From Amaricoccus solimangrovi (GTDB lineage: Bacteria; Pseudomonadota; Alphaproteobacteria; Rhodobacterales; Rhodobacteraceae): a stretch of 64,000 nucleotides of DNA. The notes beneath the pieces were generated by a model. It saw only the letters and a program-made list of their open reading frames with translations. It did no database searches and was not told the DNA's origin. Made by a program: the position numbers and the translations under genes. Location: the NCBI RefSeq assembly GCF_006385685.1, contig NZ_VFRP01000016.1, forward strand, positions 32,406 through 96,405, given 5' to 3'. Positions 1 to 8,890 of the stretch are shown here, in pieces; position 1 is the stretch's first letter, and each line of letters starts with the position of its first letter.

Positions 1-889
1 TCGCGCGGCCGCGCTTCATCTCGCCGACGAGCTTCCAGGTATAGGGCGCGAGGTCGTAGCGGTAGTTCGAGGTGACGCCGTTCCGGCCGAGCGTGCGCTC
101 CAGCCCCTCGATCCGGTCCCAGTCGAGCTTCAGCCCGGGGCAGACGATCAGCCGGTCGTATCTCACCACCCGGCAGCCGTCGAGGATCACCGCGTTCGCC
201 TCCGGCTCGAAGGCCGCGACCGCCGCCTTGATCCAGTGCACGCCCTTCGGGACCAGCCCGCCCATCACCCGCGCGGTGTCGCGCGCCTCGAAGACGCCGG
301 CGCCGACGAGGGTCCAGCCGGGCTGGTAGTAATGCACGTCGGCCGGGTCGATCAGCGCGATCTCGAGATCGGCCTTGCGCGCCCTGAGGCTCGCCGCGAC
401 CGAGATGCCGGCCGCGCCCGCGCCGACGATCACCACGTCGAACCGCGCGTCGGCCGTGTCGGTCGGCGTGCGCCCGCCGTTGGCGATGCGCCGCGCGACG
501 CCGTTCATGTCGTAGCCGGCGCCGCGCGTCCGGCCGAGGATGTCCGAGAGCGCCCTGTCGCCGGCCTCGGCGAGCGACCAGAGCGTCGCCGAGCGCGTGC
601 CGGTGCGGCAATAGGCGAGGATCGGCCCCGGCAGGCGGCGGATCGCCGCGCCGAAGGCGACGGCGTCCTCGTCCCGGACCATGCCCGTGGCGACCGGCAG
701 GTAGAGCGCCTCGATCCCCTCGGCGGCGGCGGCGGCCTCGATCTCCTCGAAGCCCGGCTGGTCCGGCCCCTCGCCGTCGGGCCGGTTGCAGATCACCGCG
801 CGAAAGCCGAGTTCGCGCAGCCGGGGCAGATCCTCCGCCAGGATCTGCGGGGAGACGCTCAGCGTCTCGTCGATCTTCCTTACATCCAT
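1..889 (-). CDS. Fused phosphatase-like / FAD-dependent oxidoreductase (SQR-like), 3' end outside window
   Basis: The first ~110 residues match the dual-specificity-phosphatase-like domain found in Blh/TIGR01244 proteins: MDVRKIDETLSVSPQ at the start and the active-site loop AYCRTGTRSATLW. From about residue 145 a flavoprotein begins (FDVVIVGAGAAGISVA, then DVHYYQPGWTLVGAG), as in sulfide:quinone-reductase-type enzymes. Such fusions occur in alphaproteobacteria and are linked to sulfide or persulfide metabolism, sometimes under sulfide-responsive repressors; that role is inferred here. The ATG at 887-889 has a strong AGGAGG 8 bases upstream. The gene runs off the left edge, so about 296 residues are visible. 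Confidence 0.85.
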   Translation of the reverse strand, partial: MDVRKIDETLSVSPQILAEDLPRLRELGFRAVICNRPDGEGPDQPGFEEIEAAAAAEGIEALYLPVATGMVRDEDAVAFGAAIRRLPGPILAYCRTGTRSATLWSLAEAGDRALSDILGRTRGAGYDMNGVARRIANGGRTPTDTADARFDVVIVGAGAAGISVAASLRARKADLEIALIDPADVHYYQPGWTLVGAGVFEARDTARVMGGLVPKGVHWIKAAVAAFEPEANAVILDGCRVVRYDRLIVCPGLKLDWDRIEGLERTLGRNGVTSNYRYDLAPYTWKLVGEMKRGRA

Positions 890-1230
890 CACGATCACCT
901 CCTCGGTCGCGCCCGGGGGTTCCGGGCGTCTCGGGTCGGCGCCTCTATGACACGCGCGGGGGCCGGCTCTCGGTGACCTACGTCACAGAAGCGGCGCGCG
1001 CGTTTTCGTGATCGCCGGCGCCCCCGCCCCCGTCCCGTCCGCGCGGGCGCGATCCCGGCCTTCGCCGCGGCGCGGCAATGGATGTCGCAGCGCAGCAAGA
1101 ACAGGGGAACAGAAATTCCGTAGCGATCAGAATGATTTTCTGGTAGGCTTTAAGAAAGACGATTCCGGTTAGCCATTTTTCGCGCTGTGCCCCGGCTTCT
1201 ATTCTGGAGCCGACAAACAAGAGCTTTGTC
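890..1230. other. Divergent intergenic region
   Basis: This gap of about 340 bases lies between the minus-strand flavoprotein and the plus-strand cytochrome/GMC operon, so it should carry both promoters. It is less GC-rich at 1080-1210. Apart from the inverted repeat at 973-986 I see no gene or RNA structure. Confidence 0.6.
973..986. promoter_or_regulatory. Inverted repeat GTGAC-N4-GTCAC, possible operator
   Basis: A perfect 5-bp inverted repeat with a 4-base spacer lies 84 bases upstream of the flavoprotein start. TGAC-N4-GTCA resembles Crp/Fnr-superfamily half sites (NnrR/DNR sites are TTGAC-like), but the outer TT/AA is absent. The regulator is unknown. Confidence 0.35.
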
Positions 1231-2640
1231 ATGTCGCACGTCGAGATGAGTGACGCCGATCAGCGATTCCTGCCGGAGGACAACGCGCGCCAGATCTTCG
1301 CGCCGCTGGAGTTCCGGAACCTGACGGTGAAGAACCGGCTGTTCCGATCGAACATCTCCGGCACGTTCGACGATTACAACGGCCACGGCAGCCACACCCG
1401 GATCAACTGGGAGACGCGTTTCGCGAAGGGCGGCGTCGGCGCGATCATCTCCTCCTTCACCCCGGTCACGGTGCGCGGGCGAATCCTCACGCGCTATGCG
1501 ATGATCGACAAGGACGACAAGATCCCGTTCTGGACCCGCGTCGGCGAGAGCGTGCACGAGCACGACTGCCGCTTCATCATGCAGCTCAGCCATTCCGGCC
1601 GGCAGCAGGACATGGGCGGGATCGAGAACTATTTCCGCGAGGCGCCGAGTTCGACGAGCCGGAAGGACTTCTTCCACGGCATCCTCGCCAAGGCGATGAC
1701 AAAGCCCGAGATCGCCGAGACGGTGGAGCAGTTCGCGCAGGGCGCGCGGCGCGCGCGGGAGGCGGGGCTCGACGGGGTCGAGCTCCACGGCGCGAACGGC
1801 TATCTCATCACCCAGTTCCTGAGCTCCGGGATCAACGACCGGACCGACGAATACGGCGGCGGCTGGGAGGCGCGGGCACGTTTCGTGCTCGAGATCGTCC
1901 GCGCGATCCGCCGCGAGGTCGGGCGCGACTTCCATCTCCAGATGAAGATCAACGGCGTCGATCACAACGACTGGCTCTATCCCTGGGAGAAGAAGGGCAA
2001 TCCGCTCGACGAGACGGTCGACATCTGCCGGCTGCTGCTCGATGACGGCGCGGGCGTCGACGCGTTCCACGTCTCTTCCGGCTCGACCTTCCCGCATCCG
2101 CGCAACCCGCCGGGCGACCTGCCGATCCGCGAGCTCACGCGCTGGTACGACGGGCTGCTGTCGCAGGGCGTGCGCACGCATCTCAACTACGCGATCTTCT
2201 CGAACCCGATCGCCGGGCCGCTCTTCCGGCGCTACTGGATCTGGCGGCGGGGCAAGGTGATCGAGGGGATCAACCTCGACTACGCCCGCGCGGTCAGGGA
2301 CGCGGTCCATGCGATCGATCCCTCCGTCAAGGTGATCTGCACCGGCGGCTTCCAGCACGCCTCGAAGATCGCCGGGGCGATCCGCTCCGGGGCCTGCGAC
2401 GGCGTCTCGATCGCGCGGCCGCTCATCGCCAATCCGGACCTGCCGGGGATGCTGCGCACGGCCGAGGGGCCGCCGCCGGGAAAGGAATGCACCTATTGCA
2501 ACAAGTGTCTCATCAACGACCTCGAGAACCCGCTCGGCTGCTACGAGCTCAGCCGGTTCGACGGCGACACGTTCGAGGCGCGCTACGACGCGATGATCGC
2601 CGAGGTCATGTCCGTCTTCGAACCACCCGCCTACCGGTGA
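1231..2640 (+). CDS. NADH:flavin oxidoreductase, old yellow enzyme family
   Basis: A 469-residue FMN TIM-barrel protein. It opens with the family signature (FAPLEFRNLTVKNRLFRSN) and has the substrate-site region HGANGYLITQFLSS followed by NDRTDEYGG. The C-terminal end has CTYCNKC (C420, C423, C426) and a further Cys at 437. This is a 4Fe-4S-like cluster spacing as in 2,4-dienoyl-CoA reductase/trimethylamine dehydrogenase relatives, but the C-terminal FAD/NAD half of those enzymes is missing. The family reduces activated C=C bonds or oxidises amines; the substrate is unknown. It is the first gene of the run to 15780, 25 bases before the first cytochrome. The start has a weak RBS; an ATG at 1246 is an alternative. 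Confidence 0.85.
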   Translation: MSHVEMSDADQRFLPEDNARQIFAPLEFRNLTVKNRLFRSNISGTFDDYNGHGSHTRINWETRFAKGGVGAIISSFTPVTVRGRILTRYAMIDKDDKIPFWTRVGESVHEHDCRFIMQLSHSGRQQDMGGIENYFREAPSSTSRKDFFHGILAKAMTKPEIAETVEQFAQGARRAREAGLDGVELHGANGYLITQFLSSGINDRTDEYGGGWEARARFVLEIVRAIRREVGRDFHLQMKINGVDHNDWLYPWEKKGNPLDETVDICRLLLDDGAGVDAFHVSSGSTFPHPRNPPGDLPIRELTRWYDGLLSQGVRTHLNYAIFSNPIAGPLFRRYWIWRRGKVIEGINLDYARAVRDAVHAIDPSVKVICTGGFQHASKIAGAIRSGACDGVSIARPLIANPDLPGMLRTAEGPPPGKECTYCNKCLINDLENPLGCYELSRFDGDTFEARYDAMIAEVMSVFEPPAYR

Positions 2641-2665
2641 CGGCCCAGCAGCGAGGAGAAATCCG

Positions 2666-4180
2666 ATGGCGCTCGATCTCGACCGCCTCAGCCCCGTGGA
2701 AAAGGCGATGGCCCGCCGGCGGATCTGGCGCTGGATCATCATCGCGCTGATCGCCGCGCTGATCGTCTGGCGGCTCGTCTTCGTGAACCAGTACGTCGTC
2801 GCCTATGAAAAGCCCCTCGACCATTTCCTGCGCGGCTCGATCGGCTCGGAAACCGCGAACGGCATGCCGGTGCTGGTCTTCAAGGCGCTGCCGGTCATCT
2901 ATCGCGACCGGCTCGGCCCCGGCGGCTGGCGCCATTTCGGCCTCCTCCAGGAACCGGGCGACGACCTGCCGCTCGGCTTCTCCCGCCGGGTGGTGACGGG
3001 GGTCGAGCGGGTCTGGCTCAACTGCTCGGTCTGCCATGTCGGCACCTACCGGATGCCGGGCGAGAGCGAGGAGCATTATGTCTACGGCGCGCCCTCGAAC
3101 AACCTCCGGCTCTACGCGCTCATCCGCTTCTTCATCGACGCCGGGCGGGATCCGGGTTTCACCGCCGACGCGCTCGTCGATGCGATCAACTCCGACGCGG
3201 TGGGGGGCGAGCTCAATTTCGCCGAGCGCGCGCTCTACCGCCACATCGTCTTTCCCCGGGTGAAGGCGGCCTTCCTCAACCTCGGCCAGGAGCTCGCCTT
3301 CGTCGAGCGGCAGGAGGACTGGGGACCGGGGCGGGTCGACACGTTCAATCCCTACAAGGCGATCCAGTTCAACTTCCCGATGGGGCCGGACACGATCAGC
3401 GAGGTCGCGCTCAACGGTTCCTCCGACTACCCCTCGATCTGGATGCAGCGCCCGCGCGAGGGGATGAACCTGCACTGGGACGGCAACAATTCCTCGGTCG
3501 CCGAGCGCAACCTCTCCGCCGCGCTCGGCGCGGGGGTGACGCCCGTCACCGTCGACCGCGCCGCGATCCACCGGATCGAGGACTGGATGTGGGACCTGCC
3601 CGCGCCCGCCTGGCCCGGACCGGTCGACGCGGAGAAGGCCGGCCGGGGCGAGGCGCTCTACGCCGGATACTGCGCCGGCTGCCACGGGATGAAGCGCGAG
3701 GGCGCCTATGACTACGACCGCGCCCGCCATCCGGGGCTGGGAAAGGTCGTGCCCCTGCCCGAGATCGGCACCGATCCGGGGCGCTGGGCCTCCTACACGC
3801 CCGATTTCGCCGGGGCGCAGAACACGCTCTACGCCGGCTATCCCTGGCGATTCACCCATTTCCACGTGACCGACGGCTATGTCGGCCAGCCGCTCGACGG
3901 GATCTGGGCGCGCTCGCCCTATCTGCACAACGGCTCGGTCCCGACGCTGCGCGACCTGCTGGAGCCGGCGGCGGACCGGCCGAAGGTCTGGTTCCGGGGC
4001 GGCGACGTGCTCGACCTCGACCGCGTCGGCTACCGCTCCGATCCCGGCGCGGCGGCGGCCTTCCGCTACGACACGCGCCGCCCGGGCAACAGCGACGCCG
4101 GCCACGACGGCGCGGAATACGGCACGGCGCTGCCGGCGTCCGACAAGGACGCCATCGTCGAATACATGAAGACGCTGTGA
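2666..4180 (+). CDS. Membrane-anchored di-haem cytochrome c, RoxA/CCP-like (1)
   Basis: 504 residues. An N-terminal membrane anchor at about residues 21-40 (WRWIIIALIAALIVWRLVF) places the rest in the periplasm. Two CxxCH haem c sites are seen: CSVCH at 120-124 and CAGCH at 336-340. Other motifs are WGPGRVDTFNPYK, LHWDGNN and PYLHNGSVPTLRDLLEP. Two c haems about 215 residues apart plus the YLHNGSVPTL element recall the RoxA/RoxB rubber-oxygenase branch of the di-haem peroxidase (CCP/MauG) superfamily. That assignment is from memory of the family; the substrate is not known. It sits 10 bases upstream of the small membrane protein and is a paralogue of the genes at 4628 and 6111. Confidence 0.8.
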   Translation: MALDLDRLSPVEKAMARRRIWRWIIIALIAALIVWRLVFVNQYVVAYEKPLDHFLRGSIGSETANGMPVLVFKALPVIYRDRLGPGGWRHFGLLQEPGDDLPLGFSRRVVTGVERVWLNCSVCHVGTYRMPGESEEHYVYGAPSNNLRLYALIRFFIDAGRDPGFTADALVDAINSDAVGGELNFAERALYRHIVFPRVKAAFLNLGQELAFVERQEDWGPGRVDTFNPYKAIQFNFPMGPDTISEVALNGSSDYPSIWMQRPREGMNLHWDGNNSSVAERNLSAALGAGVTPVTVDRAAIHRIEDWMWDLPAPAWPGPVDAEKAGRGEALYAGYCAGCHGMKREGAYDYDRARHPGLGKVVPLPEIGTDPGRWASYTPDFAGAQNTLYAGYPWRFTHFHVTDGYVGQPLDGIWARSPYLHNGSVPTLRDLLEPAADRPKVWFRGGDVLDLDRVGYRSDPGAAAAFRYDTRRPGNSDAGHDGAEYGTALPASDKDAIVEYMKTL

Positions 4181-4190
4181 GCAGGATGCC

Positions 4191-4631
4191 ATGAATACGG
4201 GCCACGCCTCCCTCGCCCGCTGGAAGCTCCGCCACACGGTGGTGGTGGTGATCGGGATCCTGCTCAACCTCGCCTACTGCTTCCCGCTGCTCGTCGCGCC
4301 CGACTGGACGCTGGCGCTCTTCGGCATCCCGCGCGAGGGCACGACCTTCTGGCCGCGCCTCGTCGGCGGGCTCCTGATCCTGATCTCGACCTTCTACGTG
4401 CCGATGACGGTCGATCTCGACCGCTACCGGATCTTCGCCTGGCTCTCGATCCTGCCGTCGCGGACCTTCGGCGCCACCTTCCTCTTCGTCGCGGTGCTCG
4501 GCTTCGGCTTCGCCGGCGGCTTCCTCGTGCCCGCGCTGATCGACGCGGGCATCGCCATCGCCTCGCTCTACTGCATGATCCATGTGGTGAGGATCGAGCA
4601 GGCGCTCGCCACCGGGAGGAGCGTGCGATGA
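4191..4631 (+). CDS. Small four-helix membrane protein
   Basis: 146 residues with four clear hydrophobic segments (about 13-35, 50-70, 80-103, 106-130). I do not recognise a family. It lies between two di-haem cytochrome genes, 10 bases after the first and overlapping the start of the second by 4 bases (ATGA), so it is surely cotranscribed and perhaps translationally coupled. By position it could be a membrane partner of the cytochromes, for example in quinone or haem handling, but no haem-ligand pattern stands out. Confidence 0.75.
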   Translation: MNTGHASLARWKLRHTVVVVIGILLNLAYCFPLLVAPDWTLALFGIPREGTTFWPRLVGGLLILISTFYVPMTVDLDRYRIFAWLSILPSRTFGATFLFVAVLGFGFAGGFLVPALIDAGIAIASLYCMIHVVRIEQALATGRSVR

Positions 4632-6097
4632 GGTTCTGGCGCGCGCTCCTCTGGCTTCTCGTCGCGATGGTCGTGCTCGGCCTCGGAGCCTGGTTCCTGC
4701 TGCTCCGGCCGGTGCCGCAGAAGGCGACCAACGATCCGGCGGAGCTCTTCCACCACGGCTCGATCGGCAACGAGGCGGCGCAGGGCCTGCCCTACTGGAT
4801 CTGGCGCGTGCTGCCGAAGGTCTTTCCCGACCTGATGCCGGGCAACCGGGACGGCTACGGCGCCTTCGGCCTCTACTGGGCGGCGGGCGACGCGGTGCCG
4901 ATCGGCATGTCGGTCAAGACGCTCGGCGTCATTCCCCGCGTCGCGCCGAACTGCGCCTTCTGCCACCAGGGCAGCTACCGGCTCGCGCCCGAGGACGCGC
5001 CCCGCCTCGTCAGCGCCGGCGCCGGCACGCGGGTCGACACGCAGAGCTACATCCGCTTCGTGACCCGCGCGGGCTCGGACCCGCGCTTCACCGCCGACCG
5101 GCTGATGACCGAGATCCGCGCGATCTACGACATGCCGCTCTGGGAGCGGATGACCTACCGCTTCGTGCTGATCCCGGCGACGCGCAAGGCGCTGACGAAA
5201 CAGGCGCCCCAATTCGCCTGGATGGCGACGCGGCCGGACTGGGGGCCGGGGCGCATCGATCCGTTCAACCCGGTCAAGTTCCAGAACCTCCGGCTCGGCG
5301 ACGACGGGACCATCGGCAATTCCGACATGATGCCGCTCTGGGACATGGCGAGCACCGAGGCGACGCCGCTCCGCCGCGCCGCGCTGCACTGGGACGGGTT
5401 GCAGACCGACCTTACCGAGACCGTGGTCTCGGGCGCGATCGGCGACGGGATGAGCTACCAGTCCTTCCCGGAGACGAAGCCGGCGCTCGAGGGGATGGAG
5501 GCCTTCATCTCGCGGATGAAGCCGCCGCCCTCGCCCTTCTCCGCCGACCGGCCGAGGGGCGATCCCTACCGCGTCGATCCGGCCCAGGTGGAGACGGGCC
5601 GGGGGATCTACCTCCGCGACTGCGCCGAATGCCACGACGCGGGCGGGGCGCGCACGCGGAGCGTGATCCCGGTCGCGGAGCTTGGCACCGACCGGCACCG
5701 GATCGACATGTGGACCGAGGCGGCGCGGGCGCGCTACGCCGCCTACGAGCCGGGCCACGACTGGGGCTTCGAGCATTTCGAGAAGACGGAAGGTTACGTC
5801 GCCGTGCCGCTGACCGGGCTCTGGCTGCGCGGCCCCTATCTGCACAACGGCTCGGTCCCGACGCTCGCCGCGCTGCTCGCGCCGCCGGACCGGCGGCCGA
5901 AGGTGTTCTGGCGCGGCTCCGACCTCGTCGACGCGGCGAACGGCGGGTTCGTCAGTTCCGAGGGCACGGACCCGCGGCGGCGGATGTGGCGCTACGACAC
6001 CGCCGAGCCCGGCAATGCCAATGGCGGGCATCTCTGGGGGACCGAGCTCGATCCCGCGTCGAAGGCCGCGCTGCTCGCCTATCTCAAGACGCTCTGA
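4628..6097 (+). CDS. Membrane-anchored di-haem cytochrome c, RoxA/CCP-like (2)
   Basis: 489 residues with a signal-anchor at about 5-27 (ALLWLLVAMVVLGLGAWFLLL). Haem c sites are CAFCH at 109-113 and CAECH at 332-336. It shares with the protein at 2666 the blocks HGSIGNEAAQGLPYWIWRVLP, WGPGRIDPFNPVKF, LHWDGLQ and PYLHNGSVPTLAALLAP, so the two are tandem paralogues. The N-terminal GSIG-E---GLPYW block is typical of the RoxA-like group as I remember it. A periplasmic oxidase, oxygenase or peroxidase role is inferred. It starts inside the stop of the preceding gene. Confidence 0.8.
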   Translation: MRFWRALLWLLVAMVVLGLGAWFLLLRPVPQKATNDPAELFHHGSIGNEAAQGLPYWIWRVLPKVFPDLMPGNRDGYGAFGLYWAAGDAVPIGMSVKTLGVIPRVAPNCAFCHQGSYRLAPEDAPRLVSAGAGTRVDTQSYIRFVTRAGSDPRFTADRLMTEIRAIYDMPLWERMTYRFVLIPATRKALTKQAPQFAWMATRPDWGPGRIDPFNPVKFQNLRLGDDGTIGNSDMMPLWDMASTEATPLRRAALHWDGLQTDLTETVVSGAIGDGMSYQSFPETKPALEGMEAFISRMKPPPSPFSADRPRGDPYRVDPAQVETGRGIYLRDCAECHDAGGARTRSVIPVAELGTDRHRIDMWTEAARARYAAYEPGHDWGFEHFEKTEGYVAVPLTGLWLRGPYLHNGSVPTLAALLAPPDRRPKVFWRGSDLVDAANGGFVSSEGTDPRRRMWRYDTAEPGNANGGHLWGTELDPASKAALLAYLKTL

Positions 6098-6110
6098 AAG
6101 GGAGGCGGCC

Positions 6111-8882
6111 ATGTGGCCAGAACGGATCACGCGCATCATCGGCTGGATCCTCGCCGTTCTCGCCGGCCTCGCGCTCTTCGTGCTCATCGTGGGCTTCTTC
6201 GCGGTCCGGGGCTTCGTCGAGCCGGATTCCGGCTCCTTCGGGACCCTCCCCGACGAGGCGAAACAGGCGGGCCGCGACGCGGAAAGCCTCCGCGCGGCGG
6301 GCGAGCCCTATTTCGCCGCGATGGACAAGGGCCTGCTCGAGATGCCCGCGGCCGGCGCGCCCTACCCGCCCGAGATCGAGCAGGTGGCGAAGATCGCGGG
6401 GCTGGAGCCGGAGGCGGTGCGGCTCGCCGCGATCCGGGGACAGAACATGTGGATCGCCTGGACCGGCGGCAACGACCGCTTCTGGGACTGGGCGGCGCGC
6501 AACGCGATCGGCTCCTTCGACCTCCTGAAGATCATCTCCTCGCATCCGAGCCAGGCCTATGGCCGGGGCAACCGCTTCCGCTATCTCGGCCTCTCGAACG
6601 AGCCCTGTTTCCGCGCGCCGGACGGGCCGGACGACACGCATTTCGGCCTCTGGATCGACCAGCGCGACCCCGCCTGCCCGCCCGACCCGTTCGCCGACGC
6701 CGACGCCTATCCCGGCGTGAAGGTCGGCGCGCGCGGCGAGACGCTGCCCGTCGGCTCCTACTACGGCGAGCCGACCGGGGTGATGGGGCTGCGCCTCTTC
6801 CCCAATCCCGATTTCGACGCCGCGGCCAAGGCGCGCTGGGATCCGGAGCGGTTCTACAAGGATCCCGCCTATTACAACGACAAGGACCTGGTGCGCCCCT
6901 ACCGCGTCGGCATGTCCTGCGCCTTCTGCCACGTCGGCCCGAGCCCGATCCACCCGCCGAAGGACGTGGAGAACCCCGCGTTCGGCGAACTCGCCTCCAA
7001 CACCGGCGCGCAGTATTTCTGGGTGGACCGGATCTTCTTCTGGAACACCCGGCCGCGCGAGGATCCCGCGGTGGCGAGCCCGAACGAGGGCAACATCCTC
7101 TACCAGCTCTTCCACACCAACCCGCCGGGCGCGCTCGACACCTCGCTGGTCTCGACCGACTACATGAACAACCCGCGGACGATGAACGCGGTCTACGAGA
7201 CGATCGCGCGGCTCGACATGGCGCCCGGCCAGGGGATCGAGACGCTGCGGCGGGGCGAACTCGACAACCGGCAGTTCCAGGACTACCCGGAGACGGCGGC
7301 GCTCGGCGCGCTCTTCGATCCCGCGACCGGCAAGGCGGCCTCGATGCGGGTGCTGAAGGACGGCGCGGACAGCGTCGGCGCGCTCGGCGCGCTGAACCGG
7401 GTCTATCTCAACATCGGCCTCTTCTCCGAGGAATGGCTGCTGCATTTCCGCGCCTTCCTCGGCGGGCGGAAGATCTCGCCGATCCCGATCGCCACCGCGC
7501 GGAAGAACTCGGTCTACTGGCGCGCGACGGAGGCCGGAACGCCCGACATGGCGATCTTCTTCCTCGTCACCGCCCGCGCCGACCGGCTGAGGGACGCGCC
7601 CGGCGGGGCGGAGATCCTCGCGGCCGAGGACAAGGATCAGGTGAAACGCGGCGAGATCGTCTTCGCGGAGACCTGCGCGGGCTGTCATTCGAGCAAGCAG
7701 CCGGTGCCCGACCCGTCCTTCGGCGTCGACACCGGCCCCTGCGCCGGCGGCGGCTCCGGCCCCGGCTATCGCGCCTGCTGGGACCGCTACTGGGCCTGGG
7801 TCAACTCCGACGGCTACAAGGCGGCGATGCGCGAGATGGTGGCGCGCCCCGACTTCCTCGACGGCAATTTCCTCTCGACCGACCGCCGCGTGCCGCTCGA
7901 CCTCATCGGCGTCAACGCCTGCTCGGCGATCGCGACCAACGGGCTCGCCGGGGACATCTGGGACAATTTCACCTCCGCCACCTACAAGTCGCTGCCCGCG
8001 CCGAAGCCGGTGACGGTCTACCATCCGGTCTCGGGCGGGGCGACGGAATTCGCCCCGCTCGGCAACGGGCGCGGCTATGTCCGGCCCGCCTCGCTCGTCA
8101 GCCTCTGGTCGACCGCGCCCTATCTGCAGAACAACTCGGTCGGCTACGATCCGGACTACTACCACTACGACCGGCCCGCCGCCGGCTATGGCGCGGAGAA
8201 GCCGGAGAGCGCGAAGCCCGCCGCCTACGACCCGGGCGCGGCCGACGACTGGGGGCCGCGCACCTGCCCCTCCTCCGATCCCTACGACCCGGCGATGCCC
8301 TGCGTCGAGAACCGGCTCCACGCCTTCGACCGCTCGATCCGCCAGATCCTCGATCCGGCCGAGCGGCGGACGGATCCGCTCACGACCGAGCCGGTGCCGG
8401 GCTACATCTACCGCACCTCGGCCCCCGCCTGCCTGATCGTGCCGCCGGGCTTCGTCCCGGACGCGGCGCGGCCCTTCACCGGCCTCGCCCACCGGCTCGC
8501 GCCCTGGGCGGTGACGGCGGAGGGCGGGATCGCGGTCGGCCCCTTCCCGAAGGACTTCCCGATCAACGCGCTCGTCAGCACCAAGCTCCTGCCCGACAAT
8601 GACGAGCCCGACATGATGGCCCATCTCTGGAAGCTCGCGAAGACCGGGCCCTCGATCCTCGCGGCGGTCAAGGCGCTGGGCGGCCAGTGCGCGCCGGAGC
8701 AGCTGCGCGATCCGGGCGTCGAGCAGCATGCCGAGGAAGTGGTGCGCGAGACCGGCCTCGTCGACACGCTGGTCGGCCTCAGCAAGTGCCCCGACTACGT
8801 GGTGAACCGCGGCCACGATTTCGGCGCCCCGCTCTCGCCCGACGACCGCGAGGCGCTGATCGCCTATCTGCGGCATTTCTGA
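6111..8882 (+). CDS. Large membrane-anchored di-haem cytochrome c
   Basis: 923 residues. I chose the ATG at 6111 because GGGAGG precedes it at good spacing and it begins directly before the anchor (IIGWILAVLAGLALFVLIVGFF, about 8-29). Haem sites are CAFCH at 270-274 and CAGCH at 522-526. The C-terminal half carries APYLQNNSVGYDPDYY, a variant of the PYLHNGSVPTL element in its two smaller neighbours, so it is a longer relative. Many extra cysteines (for example GPCAGGGSGPGYRACW) suggest disulfides, in line with a periplasmic location. It sits 13 bases after the previous cytochrome and 8 before the GMC gene. Confidence 0.78.
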   Translation: MWPERITRIIGWILAVLAGLALFVLIVGFFAVRGFVEPDSGSFGTLPDEAKQAGRDAESLRAAGEPYFAAMDKGLLEMPAAGAPYPPEIEQVAKIAGLEPEAVRLAAIRGQNMWIAWTGGNDRFWDWAARNAIGSFDLLKIISSHPSQAYGRGNRFRYLGLSNEPCFRAPDGPDDTHFGLWIDQRDPACPPDPFADADAYPGVKVGARGETLPVGSYYGEPTGVMGLRLFPNPDFDAAAKARWDPERFYKDPAYYNDKDLVRPYRVGMSCAFCHVGPSPIHPPKDVENPAFGELASNTGAQYFWVDRIFFWNTRPREDPAVASPNEGNILYQLFHTNPPGALDTSLVSTDYMNNPRTMNAVYETIARLDMAPGQGIETLRRGELDNRQFQDYPETAALGALFDPATGKAASMRVLKDGADSVGALGALNRVYLNIGLFSEEWLLHFRAFLGGRKISPIPIATARKNSVYWRATEAGTPDMAIFFLVTARADRLRDAPGGAEILAAEDKDQVKRGEIVFAETCAGCHSSKQPVPDPSFGVDTGPCAGGGSGPGYRACWDRYWAWVNSDGYKAAMREMVARPDFLDGNFLSTDRRVPLDLIGVNACSAIATNGLAGDIWDNFTSATYKSLPAPKPVTVYHPVSGGATEFAPLGNGRGYVRPASLVSLWSTAPYLQNNSVGYDPDYYHYDRPAAGYGAEKPESAKPAAYDPGAADDWGPRTCPSSDPYDPAMPCVENRLHAFDRSIRQILDPAERRTDPLTTEPVPGYIYRTSAPACLIVPPGFVPDAARPFTGLAHRLAPWAVTAEGGIAVGPFPKDFPINALVSTKLLPDNDEPDMMAHLWKLAKTGPSILAAVKALGGQCAPEQLRDPGVEQHAEEVVRETGLVDTLVGLSKCPDYVVNRGHDFGAPLSPDDREALIAYLRHF

Positions 8883-8890
8883 GCGCGGCC

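Noticed and set aside
1150..2742. Long minus-strand open frame opposite the OYE-like gene
   Set aside because: Low-complexity Arg/Ala-rich translation, no RBS, and the plus strand has clear OYE motifs.
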